This document shows, piece after piece, positions 33,972 to 45,158 of a stretch of 64,000 nucleotides of DNA. The position numbers were made by a program, and so were the translations under genes. Origin of the DNA: Streptomyces marianii. GTDB taxonomy: Bacteria > Actinomycetota > Actinomycetes > Streptomycetales > Streptomycetaceae. Under the pieces are notes generated by a model. That model was not told where the DNA came from and ran no database searches. It saw nothing but the letters and a program-made list of their open reading frames with translations. Numbering within the stretch: position 1 is the stretch's first letter; each line of letters starts with the position of its first letter. Where the stretch lies: NCBI RefSeq assembly GCF_005795905.1, contig NZ_VAWE01000001.1, positions 8,125,501-8,189,500 of the forward strand, read 5' to 3'.

Positions 33972-35278
33972 CGTGTGATACCTCCTCCGGTGGGGATCTG
34001 GCCCTGGGAATCGGCCATGGACTCGATGAGATCGGCGGCCCTTCGCGGGGCGTCGCAGGCCTGGTGTTCCCGGGCCAGTGCGCGTGCCCGCCGCCGGTGG
34101 CCGCCGTCGCTCAGCACGGTGGCCACCGCGTCGCGCAGGTCCGCCCTCGACACGGGCCGTTCGAGGACGACACCGGCGCCGGCCCACTCGACCCGCGCGG
34201 CCACGTCGGGCTTCTCCTCCGAACCCGGTACGACGACCAGGGGCACGCCCTGGGCGAGGGCCGCGTTGACTCCGTTGTAGCCGCCGTTGGTCACCATCAC
34301 GTCCACGTGCGGCAGCAGATGGTGGTAGGGGATGAACCGCTCCAGCCGTACGTTGTCCGGAAGCGGCCGGAGCCGGTCGACGTCCAGGTCGGTCCCGGTG
34401 GTGACCACGAAGAGGACGTCCTGTTCGGCCAGGGCGCGTACGGCCGGGACGAGCAGCCCTTCGACGTCGTTGGCGGTGGTGCCCTGGGTGATCAGCACCA
34501 CCGGCCGGCCGCCGTGCAGGTCATCCCACCAGGCGGGCGGGTCGAAGTCCTCCGGGGGCAGCCCGAGGAGCGGGCCCACGAAATGGGTGCCCCGGAGCAG
34601 ATCGCTGCGGGGGAACTCGAAGGACGGGACGGTGCCGAGCAGATAGAGCGCCGGCGGGCGGGCGATGTTCTCCATGGCGGAGGTGTTCAGCCTCGGCAGG
34701 TTCACGGAGGCGCGGACCCGGTCGGCCTCCCGGCGGAGGTCCCGCATCGCCACCTGGTCCGCGACGAAGCGGAGCAGCGCGTTGCGTATCCGGCCGAGCG
34801 GCGACGCGCTCGGTCCCAGCCCCCGGCCGAGGGGGGCGGTGTCCCTGCTGCCGAGGATGTAGACCGAATTGGCCAGCCACGCCAGCGGGATGCCGCTGCG
34901 CTCGCTCGCGAAACAGGCGCCGTAGCACATGTCGTCGGCGAGGACGCAGTCGGCCGGGAACCGTTCGAGGATCGCCAGGAGGTCGTCCATCTGGCGGGGT
35001 GCGGTCCGGTAGAAGATGTCACGGACACCGGTCTTGAAGTTCGCGAGTCCGGTCAGCCCGGCGTGGTCGGGGTAGGCCTCCTCGCGGCTGCTGCCGCCGA
35101 AGTCGACCTCGGGGTGCATGGGTTCGAAGTGCGCCCCGGCCTGTTCCACCTGCCGCTGGAAGGCCCGGCCGGTGTACCACCGCACCTCGTGGCCTCGCCG
35201 GGCCAGTTCGCATGCGACCTCGAGCATGCTCACGACGTGCCCCTGTGCCGGTGTGGTAGCGATCAACACGCGTGCCAA
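33968..35278 (-). CDS. staG: StaG: indolocarbazole N-glycosyltransferase
   Basis: 436 residues, GT-B fold of family GT1. The N-terminal acceptor domain begins with LIATTPAQGHVVSMLEVACEL. The C-terminal donor domain carries HLLPHVDVMVTNGGYNGVNA, the NDP-sugar site seen in macrolide and indolocarbazole transferases, although the classical His is replaced in the TNGGYN stretch. It attaches the dTDP-aminodeoxysugar to one indole nitrogen of K252c. TTG 35278 has GAGGAGG five bases before it. First gene of the leftward operon and divergent from staO. Confidence 0.94.
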   Translation of the reverse strand: MARVLIATTPAQGHVVSMLEVACELARRGHEVRWYTGRAFQRQVEQAGAHFEPMHPEVDFGGSSREEAYPDHAGLTGLANFKTGVRDIFYRTAPRQMDDLLAILERFPADCVLADDMCYGACFASERSGIPLAWLANSVYILGSRDTAPLGRGLGPSASPLGRIRNALLRFVADQVAMRDLRREADRVRASVNLPRLNTSAMENIARPPALYLLGTVPSFEFPRSDLLRGTHFVGPLLGLPPEDFDPPAWWDDLHGGRPVVLITQGTTANDVEGLLVPAVRALAEQDVLFVVTTGTDLDVDRLRPLPDNVRLERFIPYHHLLPHVDVMVTNGGYNGVNAALAQGVPLVVVPGSEEKPDVAARVEWAGAGVVLERPVSRADLRDAVATVLSDGGHRRRARALAREHQACDAPRRAADLIESMADSQGQIPTGGGITR

Positions 35279-35555
35279 CGTCGCCTCCTCACGGGTCTCG
35301 TGTCACGGGTTGCGTCGGTGACCCGGGCACCCTCGGGGGCCCGGGCCGACCGTCCACGCACGCCAGCATCACCCTGTCGGGGGCCTGGACGGCGGCGGTG
35401 GGAAAACCCCGCGCACTCGCGCAGGATGGCGCCGCCGCGGCGCCCCGGTCACGGCGACGGACGGCCCGTCGAACCACTCGTGCGCAGGTCCGCCGGGGGA
35501 TACGGACGCAACTCCGCCACCCGAAGAATTGCCGATGCGCAATCCCCGGCATCGC

Positions 35556-35576
35556 CCCTTCCGAAACACGGAAAGG
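35556..35576. promoter_or_regulatory. Inverted repeat in the staG-staO divergent spacer
   Basis: CCCTTCCG (35556-35563) and CGGAAAGG (35569-35576) form an imperfect 7-of-8 inverted repeat with a 5-base centre. The 355-base spacer 35279-35633 has no gene and should hold both promoters; this repeat is a candidate regulator site, possibly for StaR. Confidence 0.4.
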
Positions 35577-35633
35577 CGCCGCGTTCATCCCACACAGCCC
35601 CCGGCCTTGGACATCGCGTACTGGAGGAAACCT

Positions 35634-37148
35634 GTGACGGCACCCTTGCAGGACAGTGACGGGCCGGACGGCGCCATCGGTGGACCGAAGAAGGTGACCG
35701 TCATCGGCGCCGGCATCGCCGGTCTGGTGACGGCCTATGAACTGGAACGCCTCGGGCACGACGTCCAGATCATCGAAGGAAGCCGCGAGGTGGGCGGCCG
35801 GATTCACACCCACCGCTTCGCCGGTGCCGGTGAGACCGGGCCGTTCGCCGAGCTCGGCGCGATGCGCATCCCCGCCGGGCACCGGCTGACCATGCACTAC
35901 ATCGCCGAACTCGGTCTGCAGAACCAGGTCCGCGAGTTCCGGACGCTGTTCTCCGACGACGCCGCCTATCTGCCCAGTTCCGCCGGATACCTTCGCGTGC
36001 GCGAGGCGCACGGCACCCTGGTCGACAACTTCGCCGCCGGACTGCCGAGCGCGCACTACCGGCCCGACACCCTGCTGTTCGGGGCGTGGCTGGATGCCAG
36101 CATCAGGGCCATCGCACCCCGCCAGTTCTACGACGGGCTGCACAACGACATCGGCGTGGAACTGCTCGATCTCGTCGACCACATCGACCTGACGCCGTAC
36201 CGGTGCGGTACCGCGCACAACAGGATCGACCTGCACGCCTTCTTCGCCGACCACCCCCGAATACGGTCGTCCTGCCCGCTCCGGCTGGAGCGCTTCCTCG
36301 ACGACGTGCTCGACGAGACCAGCTCCAGCATCGTGCGGCTGCGGGACGGCATGGACGCGCTTCCCCGGCGGCTCGCCTCGCGGATCCGCGGAAGGATCTC
36401 GCTGGGCCAGGAGGTCGTGGGCATCGACGTGCGGGACGACGAGGTGGTCCTGCGGATCCGGCAGGGCGTCACGACGGTCACCAGGACCTGTGACTACGTG
36501 GTGTGCACCATTCCGTTCACCGTACTCCGGAAGATGCGGTTGACCGGCTTCGACCAGGACAAACTGGATATCGTCCACCAGACGAAGTACTGGCCGGCGA
36601 CGAAGATAGCCTTCCACTGCCGCGAGGCGTTCTGGCAGAAGGACGGCATCAGCGGGGGCGCCTCCTTCACCGGCGGCCACGTCCGGCAGACGTACTACCC
36701 GCCCGCCGACGGCGACCCCGCGCTGGGCGCGGTGCTGCTCGCCAGCTACACCATCGGCCCGGACGCCGAGGCCCTCGCCCGGCTGAGCGAGGCCGAGCGG
36801 AACGCCCTCGTCACCAAGGAACTGAGCGTGATGCACCCCGAGTTGCGCAGGCCGGGCATGGTCCTGGGGGTGGCGGGCCGGGCCTGGGGAGCACGCCGAT
36901 GGTCCTGGGGAGCGGCCACGGTCCGGTGGGGCCAGGAGGCCGCCCTCCGCGAGGCCGAACGACGCGAGGCCGCCCGGCCGCAGCGGAGCCTCTTCTTCGC
37001 CGGCGAGCACTGCTCGTCGAAGCCCGCGTGGATCGAGGGCGCCATCGAGTCGGCGATCGACGCCGCGCACGAGATCGAATGGTGCGAGCCGCGCGCCAGG
37101 GGCGTGTTCGCCGCCACCCGCCCGAGCCGCTCGGACCGGTCGGCGTGA
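35634..37148 (+). CDS. staO: StaO: FAD-dependent L-tryptophan oxidase
   Basis: 504 residues, amine-oxidase/LAAO fold. GAGIAG at residues 25-30, the GGRIHTHRF segment and ELGAMRIP strand bind FAD; RSLFFAGEHCSSKPAWIEGA near the end is the closing FAD motif. It oxidises L-tryptophan to the indole-3-pyruvate imine, the substrate of StaD. GTG 35634 is preceded by GGAGGAAA. The GTGA overlap with staD means tight coupling of the two, as expected for enzymes passing an unstable imine. Confidence 0.95.
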   Translation: MTAPLQDSDGPDGAIGGPKKVTVIGAGIAGLVTAYELERLGHDVQIIEGSREVGGRIHTHRFAGAGETGPFAELGAMRIPAGHRLTMHYIAELGLQNQVREFRTLFSDDAAYLPSSAGYLRVREAHGTLVDNFAAGLPSAHYRPDTLLFGAWLDASIRAIAPRQFYDGLHNDIGVELLDLVDHIDLTPYRCGTAHNRIDLHAFFADHPRIRSSCPLRLERFLDDVLDETSSSIVRLRDGMDALPRRLASRIRGRISLGQEVVGIDVRDDEVVLRIRQGVTTVTRTCDYVVCTIPFTVLRKMRLTGFDQDKLDIVHQTKYWPATKIAFHCREAFWQKDGISGGASFTGGHVRQTYYPPADGDPALGAVLLASYTIGPDAEALARLSEAERNALVTKELSVMHPELRRPGMVLGVAGRAWGARRWSWGAATVRWGQEAALREAERREAARPQRSLFFAGEHCSSKPAWIEGAIESAIDAAHEIEWCEPRARGVFAATRPSRSDRSA

Positions 37149-40100
37149 GCGTCTTCGACCTGCCCCGGCTGCACTTCTCCGGAACCGCCACGGCCCATGC
37201 GCCCACCGGCGCCCGCAGCGGCCTCGTCGACCTGGCCACGAACACGGCACTCACCGCCGACGGGCAGCCCTTCCCGGCCCGCCGTCCGCCGGGTGAGTAC
37301 CACGACCACCTCGACCGGATCGGGCCGCGGTACGACAGCACCGGCCGCCCGGCGCCCGACGGACCCTTCAGCGCGTCCAAGGGCGAGGACTTCGCCGGCA
37401 ACGGACACTTCGCCGTCGACGCGCGGATCGTCGGCGTCGAGCGCCGCGCGGGCGACCTGGAAACCGAGGACCCGGTGATCGGGCGCTCCGTCGACATGTG
37501 GGGGCACTACAACGAGTACCTCGGCACCACGGTGAACCGAGCCCGCGTCTTCGACGTCGATCCGGCCTCCGACTGGACGACGACCCTCATGGTCGGACAG
37601 TTCTGCTTCGGGCGTGACGGCCGCTCCCACGACGTCGGCTACATGGCCACCGGCACCGTCCACGGCTTCCACCCCCCGAGGTGGCACAACACCCACCACG
37701 TGGAAGACGTCGGTGAGCACTGGCTGGCCAACCGCCTGCGCCGCTCCGTGGTCCACCAGTTCGTCGTGACCGAGGACGCCGAACTGACCTGGCTCGACGA
37801 GGCGGCCGTCTCACCGGCCGTACGGCTCCTGCGGGACACGGTGGCCTGCGGGCGGGCCGGAGGGCTGGTCGTGCAGTTCGCACTCAGCCACTTGTCCCCA
37901 CCCGAGGCGCCCGACCGGCCGAGCCGCTGGCGACTGCGCGGAACCGTCGCTCCCTGGCGTCCGTGCGAGCCGCGTACCTACCCGGCGGGCCGTCTGCTGG
38001 TTCCGTGCCGTCCCGGGCCCGGAGGGCCGCACAACCTCACCCTCGAACTGACGGACGACCATGCCGTGCTCAACATGATCACCGCGGTGCCCGTCTCCGG
38101 CTCGGTGCGAGACGGCCGGTCCGTGGCCGTGCCACTCGACATCGGCGATCTCGAACTGCGGACGGCGGACAGCGATCGACTGGTCGCCCGGGTGCCCCGG
38201 CAGACCTACCTCGGGGAGGCGTACGCCCTCGCCGGCGGCGTGGTGACGGTCCCCATCGAGATGTCGGCGGGGGAGGCTGCCGAGGAGGCGCTGCACCTGG
38301 TCGGGACCGGCCCCGACGGCCCGGTGGTGCACCTGCGCGAGAAGGAGGTCAACGTCCAGGTCGACGACGCGGCCGTCATCCTGGAGCACCCCCGGGACGC
38401 GGACGACGCGGACCACGACGTCGAGGTGCTCGTGCGGTCCTTCGTCCGGGGCCGTCCGGCCGCCGTCGCCGGGGTCGGCGTACGGCAGTTCTTCAACCCC
38501 CGGGCCCTGCCGCGTGACCCGGCCGCGGCGTCCCCCGACGCGCGGTGCTCGGACATCGACGTCGTCCGGGTGCGTGCGGGACGGCGGGGCGGTGACGGCG
38601 CATGGTCGAGCACGTGTGCTCTCGGCACGGACGACGCGGGCCGGGGCTGGTTCACCCTGCGGGGCGCGGCGGCCGGGACCGCCCGGGTCCTGCTGTCCAC
38701 GGGCCCCGACGACCTGCCGTGCGACCCGGACCGACCCGGCTCCGCCACGCTCGGCCACGACCACGACGACGCGCTCGGCTACTGGCCCGGCGCCGGCTAT
38801 CTGACGGTGCGGGTGCTGCCCGACGACTGGCGGCTGGCCGGGATAGGCCAGGACGAGGTGACCTTCGACCTGGTGTACGAGGAGGTCTTCGCGTTCTACG
38901 AGCACACGTACTCGTTCATGAAGGCGGAGGTCTTCAGCCTCGCGGACCGCTGCAAGGTCGAGACCTACGCCAAGCTGATCTGGCAGATGTGCGACCCGCG
39001 CAACAAGGCGAAGACGTACTACATGCCGCCCACGCGGGAGCTGTCCGAACCGAAGGCACAACTGCTGCTGACGTTCCTGCGCGCCCAGCAGAAGCCCGAC
39101 GAAGTGCTGTTGGCGGTGCCGGCCACGGGCCGCAGAAGCCGGAGGATCACCACCCGGGACCAACTCGTCAAGGTGCTGCGCGACGCCGCCGCGATCGAAC
39201 TGGCCGTCATGCTCCAGTACCTCTACGCCGCCTACTCGGTGCCCACCCACGGCGCCGGGGCCGAGTACGTACGGCGGGGGCTGTGGACACCCGAGCAGCT
39301 CCGGCTCGCCTGCGGTGACGGCGGGGAGACCCTCGACGAGGGCGTCCGCAGCATGCTCATGAACATCGCCCGCGAGGAAATGATCCACTTCCTGCTCGTC
39401 AACAACATCCTCACCGCGGTGGGCGAGCCGTTCCACGTGCCCCGCATCGACTTCGGCACCGTCGACCACGAGCTGGCGGTCCCGCTGGACTTCTCCCTGG
39501 AGCGGCTGGGACCCGGCAGCGTGGAGCGCTTCGTGCAGATCGAGCGTCCGGAGGACCTCGTCGAGGAGGTACGGCGCGGCGACGGACCGGCGGCCCCCGC
39601 CGCGTACGACGAACGGCACCCGTACGGCTCGCTGAGCGAGCTCTACGCGGACCTCAGGGAGGGACTGCGGAACGTCCCGGACCTCTTCATGGTGGACAAG
39701 GGCAGAGGAGGCGGGGAGCACCACCTGTTCCTGCGGGAGTCCCTCAACCGGACCCACCCCGACTACCAGCTCGAAGTCGACGACCTCGCCGGCGCGTTGT
39801 TCGCCATCGACGTCATCACCGAGCAGGGAGAGGGAGGAGTGCTCGACCCGCGAGGCGAGGAGACGTCCCACTACCACGCGTTCCTGCGCATCTCCGAACT
39901 GCTCCGCAGCGCGCCGACCGACGGGCCGCACCCGGGCGCCGAACGGTGGAACCCGGCCTACCCCGTCGTACGGAACCCGACACTCGGTCAGGGGAACCCG
40001 GCGATGGAGACGGTCACCGACGCCGGGGCCCGGGCGGTGATGAAGCTGTTCAACCGCGCCTACTTCATGGCGCTGCAGCTCATGGTCCAGCACTTCGGCG

Positions 40101-40411
40101 AGTGCCCCGACGCCGCCCTGCGGCGGTCCGACCTGATGAACGCGGCGATCGACATGATGACGGGCCTGATGCGCCCGCTCGCGGAACTGCTCGTGACCAT
40201 GCCGTCGGGGCGCCGGGGCATGACCGCCGGGCCGTCGTTCGAACTGATCGAGCAGCCGACGGCCGTCTCCCGCCCGGACGTGGCCCGGCGCGGTATAGCC
40301 CGGCGCCTCGACGACCTCGCCACGGAATGCGGCAAACATCCCGTCGTGCCCGCGCGCGTCGGCGAGATGAGCGCGTTCTGGGCCGACCACTTCCGGCCGC
40401 CGGACCGCTAG
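37145..40411 (+). CDS. staD: StaD: chromopyrrolic acid synthase (VioB/RebD family)
   Basis: 1088 residues. Begins [22 protein letters not shown], typical of the VioB/RebD family. The C-terminal third contains the ferritin-like domain: [20 protein letters not shown] (about 674-693) and [21 protein letters not shown] (about 739-759), whose Glu/His pairs hold iron. It joins two imine molecules from StaO into chromopyrrolic acid, the indolocarbazole skeleton precursor. Start GTG 37145 overlaps the staO stop by 4 bases. No frameshift or missing ligand residue is visible. Confidence 0.94.
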   Translation: MSVFDLPRLHFSGTATAHAPTGARSGLVDLATNTALTADGQPFPARRPPGEYHDHLDRIGPRYDSTGRPAPDGPFSASKGEDFAGNGHFAVDARIVGVERRAGDLETEDPVIGRSVDMWGHYNEYLGTTVNRARVFDVDPASDWTTTLMVGQFCFGRDGRSHDVGYMATGTVHGFHPPRWHNTHHVEDVGEHWLANRLRRSVVHQFVVTEDAELTWLDEAAVSPAVRLLRDTVACGRAGGLVVQFALSHLSPPEAPDRPSRWRLRGTVAPWRPCEPRTYPAGRLLVPCRPGPGGPHNLTLELTDDHAVLNMITAVPVSGSVRDGRSVAVPLDIGDLELRTADSDRLVARVPRQTYLGEAYALAGGVVTVPIEMSAGEAAEEALHLVGTGPDGPVVHLREKEVNVQVDDAAVILEHPRDADDADHDVEVLVRSFVRGRPAAVAGVGVRQFFNPRALPRDPAAASPDARCSDIDVVRVRAGRRGGDGAWSSTCALGTDDAGRGWFTLRGAAAGTARVLLSTGPDDLPCDPDRPGSATLGHDHDDALGYWPGAGYLTVRVLPDDWRLAGIGQDEVTFDLVYEEVFAFYEHTYSFMKAEVFSLADRCKVETYAKLIWQMCDPRNKAKTYYMPPTRELSEPKAQLLLTFLRAQQKPDEVLLAVPATGRRSRRITTRDQLVKVLRDAAAIELAVMLQYLYAAYSVPTHGAGAEYVRRGLWTPEQLRLACGDGGETLDEGVRSMLMNIAREEMIHFLLVNNILTAVGEPFHVPRIDFGTVDHELAVPLDFSLERLGPGSVERFVQIERPEDLVEEVRRGDGPAAPAAYDERHPYGSLSELYADLREGLRNVPDLFMVDKGRGGGEHHLFLRESLNRTHPDYQLEVDDLAGALFAIDVITEQGEGGVLDPRGEETSHYHAFLRISELLRSAPTDGPHPGAERWNPAYPVVRNPTLGQGNPAMETVTDAGARAVMKLFNRAYFMALQLMVQHFGECPDAALRRSDLMNAAIDMMTGLMRPLAELLVTMPSGRRGMTAGPSFELIEQPTAVSRPDVARRGIARRLDDLATECGKHPVVPARVGEMSAFWADHFRPPDR

Positions 40412-40491
40412 CGGCCCGGCCACTTCCGGCCACCCCGCAGCCGGAGAGTGCCCCGAACCACACCGCCGCACTGCCGACCGAAGGAGACCGC

Positions 40492-41751
40492 ATGTCCCGC
40501 GCCACGCTGCCGCGGTTCGACCTCATGGGCTGGGACAGGAAGGACATCAGCCACCCGTACCCCGTGTACCGGCGTTACCGGGAGGCCGCGCCGGTCCATC
40601 GCACCGCATCGGGCCCGGACAGGCCGGACACCTTCTACGTCTTCACATACGACGACGTCGTCCGCGTCCTGTCGGACCGGCGGTTCGGACGGAACCCGCG
40701 CGCGGCCTCCGGCGACACCGGCACCCGCACGGCCCCCGTCCCGATCCCCGCCGAACACCGGGCCCTGCGGACCATCGTCGAGAACTGGCTGGTCTTCCTG
40801 GACCCGCCGCGCCACACCGAGCTGCGTTCTCTGCTCAACTCCCGGTTCTCGCCCTCGATCGTCACCGATCTCCGCCCGCGCATCACCCGGCTCGCCCAGC
40901 AACTCGTGGAGCGGCTGGGAGGGCACCGCGAGGCCGACCTCGTCGAGGGCTTCGCCGCACCCTTTCCCATCCTCGTCATCTCCGAACTGCTCGGCCTGCC
41001 CGAAGAGGACCGCGCCTGGCTTCGCGCGGGCGCGGTCGCCCTCCAGGAGGCCAGCACCACCCGATCACGCGGCGCCGGCGGTTACGAACGGGCCGAGGCG
41101 GCCTCCCGGGAGTTCGCGCGCTACTTTCGGCGGGAGGTGGACCGGCGGAGCGGGAGCGACGGTGGCGACCTGCTCACCCTCCTCGTCCGGGCCCGGGACA
41201 CCGGCACACGGCTGAGCGTGGACGGGATCGTCGGCACCTGCGTCCATCTGCTCACCGCCGGACACGAGACCACCACCAACTTCCTGGCCAAGGCCGTGCT
41301 GGCCCTGCGGGCGCACCCCGAGATCCTCGCAGAGCTGCGTGGCGCACCCGAGGTGACGCCGCTCGCGGTCGAGGAGCTCATGCGCTACGACCCGCCGGTG
41401 CAGGCGGTGACGCGTTGGGCGTACGAGGACGCGCGCCTCGGCGGGTACGACGTGCCGCGCGGCAGCCGCGTGGTCGCCCTGCTGGGCTCGGCGAACCGGG
41501 ACCCCGCGCGCTTCCCGGACCCCGACGTCCTGGACGTCCACCGCGCCGCCGACCGGCACCTGGGCTTCGGCCTCGGCATCCACTACTGCCTGGGCGCGAC
41601 GCTGGCCCGCGCCGAGGCCGAGATCGGCCTCAGGACCCTGCTGGACGGAATCCCCGGGCTCGGCCGCGGCGGTCACCGGGTCGAGTACGCCGACGACCTG
41701 GTCTTCCACGGCCCGACTCGGCTGGTCCTCGACCTGTCCGACCTCCCGTGA
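40492..41751 (+). CDS. staP: StaP: cytochrome P450 for aryl-aryl coupling
   Basis: 419 residues. Heme loop [17 protein letters not shown] (Cys366), ExxR at E295-R298, and I-helix [14 protein letters not shown]. The His at 252 appears to match the I-helix His that studies of StaP implicate in substrate oxidation, though numbering is by eye. It oxidatively closes and decarboxylates chromopyrrolic acid; StaC steers the product to K252c. ATG 40492 has AAGGAG before it. 80 bases separate it from staD, so readthrough is likely. Confidence 0.94.
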   Translation: MSRATLPRFDLMGWDRKDISHPYPVYRRYREAAPVHRTASGPDRPDTFYVFTYDDVVRVLSDRRFGRNPRAASGDTGTRTAPVPIPAEHRALRTIVENWLVFLDPPRHTELRSLLNSRFSPSIVTDLRPRITRLAQQLVERLGGHREADLVEGFAAPFPILVISELLGLPEEDRAWLRAGAVALQEASTTRSRGAGGYERAEAASREFARYFRREVDRRSGSDGGDLLTLLVRARDTGTRLSVDGIVGTCVHLLTAGHETTTNFLAKAVLALRAHPEILAELRGAPEVTPLAVEELMRYDPPVQAVTRWAYEDARLGGYDVPRGSRVVALLGSANRDPARFPDPDVLDVHRAADRHLGFGLGIHYCLGATLARAEAEIGLRTLLDGIPGLGRGGHRVEYADDLVFHGPTRLVLDLSDLP

Positions 41752-41794
41752 CCCGTTGCGAGGCATCGACAACGCACGACAGGAAGGCACGACC

Positions 41795-42622
41795 ATGACG
41801 CAGCAGTCCGACACCTCCGCCGACTCCGTGGGCGAGGTGTACGACCAGTTCGCCGACGCCGGGGCCACCACCGCCATGGGCGGCAACATCCACGTGGGCT
41901 ACTGGGACGACGATCCCGGCGTCCCGCTCGCCGCAGCCACCGACCGTCTCACCGATCTCGTCGCCGACCGCCTCGCCCTCCGGCCGGACCAGCACCTGCT
42001 GGACGTCGGCTGCGGCATCGGGGTACCGGCCCTGCGCATCGCCGCCGGGCACGGCGTGCACGTCACCGGCGTCACCGTCAGCCAGCAGCAGGTAGCCGAG
42101 GCGGCGGAGCGGGCGGTCGGGGCCGGCCTCGGCGGCCGGGTCTCCTTCCGGCTGGCGGACGCCACGGATCTGCCCTTCCAGGACGGTTCCTTCGACGGGG
42201 CCTTCGCGATCGAGTCGCTGCTGCACGTGACCGACCAGATCGGCGCGTTGAGGGAACTCCGCCGAGTCGTCCAGCCCGGCGGCCGACTCGCCGTCGCCGA
42301 CCTGTGCCTGCGGCGGCCGTTCAGCGGCGACGACAAGGCGGTGCTGGAGGGGATGCTGCGCATGTACGAGATCGCCGGGATCAACACGCCCGACGAGCAC
42401 CGCGCCCGTCTGGCGGCAGCCGGCTGGGAACTGCTGGAGCTGACGGACATCGGCGAGCAGGTCCGCGCCAGTTACGGGCACGCCGCGGCCGCGTTCCGGG
42501 GGCTCGCCGACTCCCTCGACCCCGGCGCGGCGGAGCAGATGACCGCGGCGGCCGACCTGATGGAGGGCGTCGGGGAGAACCCGCACACCGGCTATGTCCT
42601 GATCACCGCGCAGCGGTCCTGA
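41795..42622 (+). CDS. staMA: StaMA: SAM-dependent N-methyltransferase
   Basis: 275 residues, class I methyltransferase. Motif I LLDVGCGIG at 68-76 binds SAM; the N-terminal lid GGNIHVGYWDDD and the DLPFQDGSFDGAFAIESLLH strand (post-I) are usual for natural-product enzymes. By gene position it matches StaMA, the sugar 3'-N-methyltransferase of staurosporine. It resembles StaMB at 47178, and the two look like paralogues. ATG 41795 was chosen over an upstream start because AGGAAGG precedes it. Confidence 0.9.
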   Translation: MTQQSDTSADSVGEVYDQFADAGATTAMGGNIHVGYWDDDPGVPLAAATDRLTDLVADRLALRPDQHLLDVGCGIGVPALRIAAGHGVHVTGVTVSQQQVAEAAERAVGAGLGGRVSFRLADATDLPFQDGSFDGAFAIESLLHVTDQIGALRELRRVVQPGGRLAVADLCLRRPFSGDDKAVLEGMLRMYEIAGINTPDEHRARLAAAGWELLELTDIGEQVRASYGHAAAAFRGLADSLDPGAAEQMTAAADLMEGVGENPHTGYVLITAQRS

Positions 42623-42639
42623 CCGGCAAGGAGTCCTCG

Positions 42640-44085
42640 ATGTCGTCTGGGATCGTTCCACTGCCCGCCGCCCCGGCCGTACGTCCGCGCGAGGACCGGC
42701 GGTTGGCCGACCGCATCGCCCTGTCTGCCGCGAGCGGGCGAGGTGCGCGGGTACGGACCGAGGACGTGCGCGCCTGGCTGGCCGAGCGTCGCCGGGCCCA
42801 CGTCTTCCACGTGGAACGGATACCGTTCGCGGAGCTGGGCGAGTGGCGGTTCGAGCAGGGCACCGGCAATCTCGTGCACCGCAGCGGGCGGTTCTTCACC
42901 GTCGAGGGCATGCACGTGGTGGAGCTCGACGGGCCTTCCGGCGACGGCCCGTACCGGGAGTGGCAGCAGCCGGTCGTCAGACAGCCCGAAGTGGGCATCC
43001 TCGGTATACTGGCCAAGGAGTTCGACGGGGTGCTGCACTTTTTGATGCAGGCCAAGATGGAGCCGGGCAACGCCAATCTGCTCCAGCTCTCCCCGACCGT
43101 GCAGGCCACCCGCAGCAACTACACGGGGGCCCACCGGGGCACGGACGTCAAGCTCATCGCCCACTTCTTCCGCCCCGATCCCGACCGCGTCGTCGTCGAC
43201 GTCCTCCAGTCCGAACAGGGCTCGTGGTTCTACCGCAAGACCAACCGCAACATGATCGTGGAGACCGTCGACGACGTCCCCGAACTGGACGACTTCCGCT
43301 GGCTCACCCTCGGCCAGATCGCCGAACTGCTGCACGAGGACGACGTGGTCAACATGAACGCCAGGACCGTGCTGTCCTGCCTGCCGTACCGGGACACGTC
43401 CCCCGGCGCGCTGCTGTCTGACGCGCAACTCCTGTCCTGGTTCACGGGCGAGCGCTCCCGCCACGACGTGTGCGCCGAGCGCGTACCGCTGGCCGACGTG
43501 CGCGGCTGGAAGCGCGGCGCCGAGGCGATCGAGCACGAGGACGGCCGCTACTTCAAGGTCGTCGCCGTCTCCGTGCGGGCCGGCAACCGCGAAGTGGTCA
43601 GCTGGGACCAGCCGTTGGTCGAACCCGTGGGACTGGGGACCGCCGCGTTCCTCGTCCGTGAGATCGACGGGGTACCCCATGTGCTGGTGCACGCCCGGGC
43701 CGAGGGCGGCTTCCTGGACACCGTCGAGCTGGCCCCGACCGTTCAGTGCACCCCCGGCAACTACACCCATCTGCCCCCGTCGGACCGCCCGCCGTTCCTC
43801 GACGCCGTCCTCGACGCCCCGCCGTCGCACATCCTCTACCAGGCCGTTCTCTCCGAGGAGGGCGGGCGCTTCCTCAACGCGAGGAGCCGGTACCTCGTCG
43901 TCGAAGCCGATGACGCCCCGCTCGACCCGCCCCCCGCCTACACCTGGGTCACCCCGGGCCAGCTCACGGCCCTCACCCGGCACGGCCACTACGTGAACGT
44001 GGAGGCCCGCACGCTGCTGGCCTGCCTCAACGCCGCCATGGCGCGGCCCCGGGGAGAGCAGCGCCATGGAGGAGGGCATCGCTGA
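42640..44085 (+). CDS. staJ: StaJ: dTDP-4-keto-6-deoxyglucose 2,3-dehydratase
   Basis: 481 residues built from two similar halves, as in the NDP-hexose 2,3-dehydratase family (TylX3/EvaA type). Each half has an HVERIPFAELGEW- or CAERVPLADVRGW-like entry and a parallel core (ANLLQLSPTVQATRSNYTGA; DTVELAPTVQCTPGNYTHL). It removes the C-2 hydroxyl; StaK then reduces the product. GCAAGGAG precedes ATG 42640, 17 bases after staMA. The internal duplication is the clearest evidence for the family. Confidence 0.93.
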   Translation: MSSGIVPLPAAPAVRPREDRRLADRIALSAASGRGARVRTEDVRAWLAERRRAHVFHVERIPFAELGEWRFEQGTGNLVHRSGRFFTVEGMHVVELDGPSGDGPYREWQQPVVRQPEVGILGILAKEFDGVLHFLMQAKMEPGNANLLQLSPTVQATRSNYTGAHRGTDVKLIAHFFRPDPDRVVVDVLQSEQGSWFYRKTNRNMIVETVDDVPELDDFRWLTLGQIAELLHEDDVVNMNARTVLSCLPYRDTSPGALLSDAQLLSWFTGERSRHDVCAERVPLADVRGWKRGAEAIEHEDGRYFKVVAVSVRAGNREVVSWDQPLVEPVGLGTAAFLVREIDGVPHVLVHARAEGGFLDTVELAPTVQCTPGNYTHLPPSDRPPFLDAVLDAPPSHILYQAVLSEEGGRFLNARSRYLVVEADDAPLDPPPAYTWVTPGQLTALTRHGHYVNVEARTLLACLNAAMARPRGEQRHGGGHR

Positions 44086-44086
44086 C

Positions 44087-45091
44087 ATGAAGAAGAGGAA
44101 CGCCATGAAGCGCACACCGCTGGTCACCGTACTCGGTGCCTCCGGCTTCGTCGGATCGTCCGTCACCCGCGCACTGGCCGGCCGCCGGATCCGGCTGCGG
44201 GCCGTTGCGCGCAGGCCGAGCGCACCTGCTCCCGGCCCGGCCGAGACCACCGTCGTCACCGCCGACCTCACCGACCGGGACGCCCTCGCCGAGGCGGTCG
44301 CCGGCTCGGACGCGGTGATCCATCTGCTGCTGGGGGAGGGCGGCTGGCGGGCCGCCGAGAGCGACCCCGGCGCCGAACGCGTCAACGTCGGGGTCATGAG
44401 GGACCTCGTCGACGTACTGCGACCGGCTCCCGGCGAGGAGACGCCCCCGCTGGTCGTGTACGGCGGTGCCGCCTCGCAGGTCGGTGTTCCGCAGCGGGAG
44501 CCGCTGGACGGCACCGAACCCGACCGCCCCGAAACCGCCTACGACCGGCAGAAGCTGGCCGCCGAGCAACTCCTGCTGAAGGCCACGGCCGAGGGCCGGG
44601 TACGTGGCATCAGCCTGCGCCTGCCCACGGTGTTCGGCGAGAGCGCGGCGCCCGGCGCGGGCGACCAGGGTGTCGTGTCCGCCATGGTGCGGCGGGCGCT
44701 CGACGGTCAGACGATCACCATGTGGCACGACGGCACGGTGCGCCGCGACCTGGTCCATGTCGACGACGTCGCGGCGGCGTTCAGGGCCGCCCTGAACCAC
44801 CCGGACTCCCTGGTGGGCAGCCACTGGCTGATCGGCGCCGGCCGGGGCGACGCACTCGGCGACGTCTTTCGGCTCGTCGCCCGTACCGTGGCCGACGTCG
44901 TGGGACGGCCCCCGGTCGACGTGGTGTCCGGCGAACCACCCGCGCACGCCCCCGCGACGGACTTCCGCAGCGTGACCCTTGACTCCTCACCGTTCCGCGC
45001 GGCCACCGGCTGGCACCCCCGGATCCCGCTGCCCGAAGGCGTGCGCCGCGCTGTGACCGCCCTGGCCCGGGAGCGGGACGCCCCCCGGTGA
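44087..45091 (+). CDS. staK: StaK: NAD(P)-dependent deoxyhexose ketoreductase
   Basis: 334 residues, extended SDR with GASGFVG (residues 17-23) and a [10 protein letters not shown] segment as the YxxxK site. It lies just after the 2,3-dehydratase and by pathway logic reduces its unstable 3-keto product to a 2,6-dideoxy sugar; in the known sta locus this is StaK. GGAGGAGGG ends 10 bases before ATG 44087; ATG 44066 and 44105 are alternatives. The staJ stop lies one base before this start. Confidence 0.9.
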   Translation: MKKRNAMKRTPLVTVLGASGFVGSSVTRALAGRRIRLRAVARRPSAPAPGPAETTVVTADLTDRDALAEAVAGSDAVIHLLLGEGGWRAAESDPGAERVNVGVMRDLVDVLRPAPGEETPPLVVYGGAASQVGVPQREPLDGTEPDRPETAYDRQKLAAEQLLLKATAEGRVRGISLRLPTVFGESAAPGAGDQGVVSAMVRRALDGQTITMWHDGTVRRDLVHVDDVAAAFRAALNHPDSLVGSHWLIGAGRGDALGDVFRLVARTVADVVGRPPVDVVSGEPPAHAPATDFRSVTLDSSPFRAATGWHPRIPLPEGVRRAVTALARERDAPR

Positions 45092-45158
45092 CGGCACCCC
45101 CGACACCCACCTACCGCAGGCGCACGGCCGTGCGCCGCCGTTCTGGAAAGGCTGGAAG

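Noticed and set aside
42592..44514. 640-residue minus-strand frame opposite staJ/staK
   Set aside because: Overlaps two well-supported genes and reads as antisense with no domain; long frames are expected at this GC.
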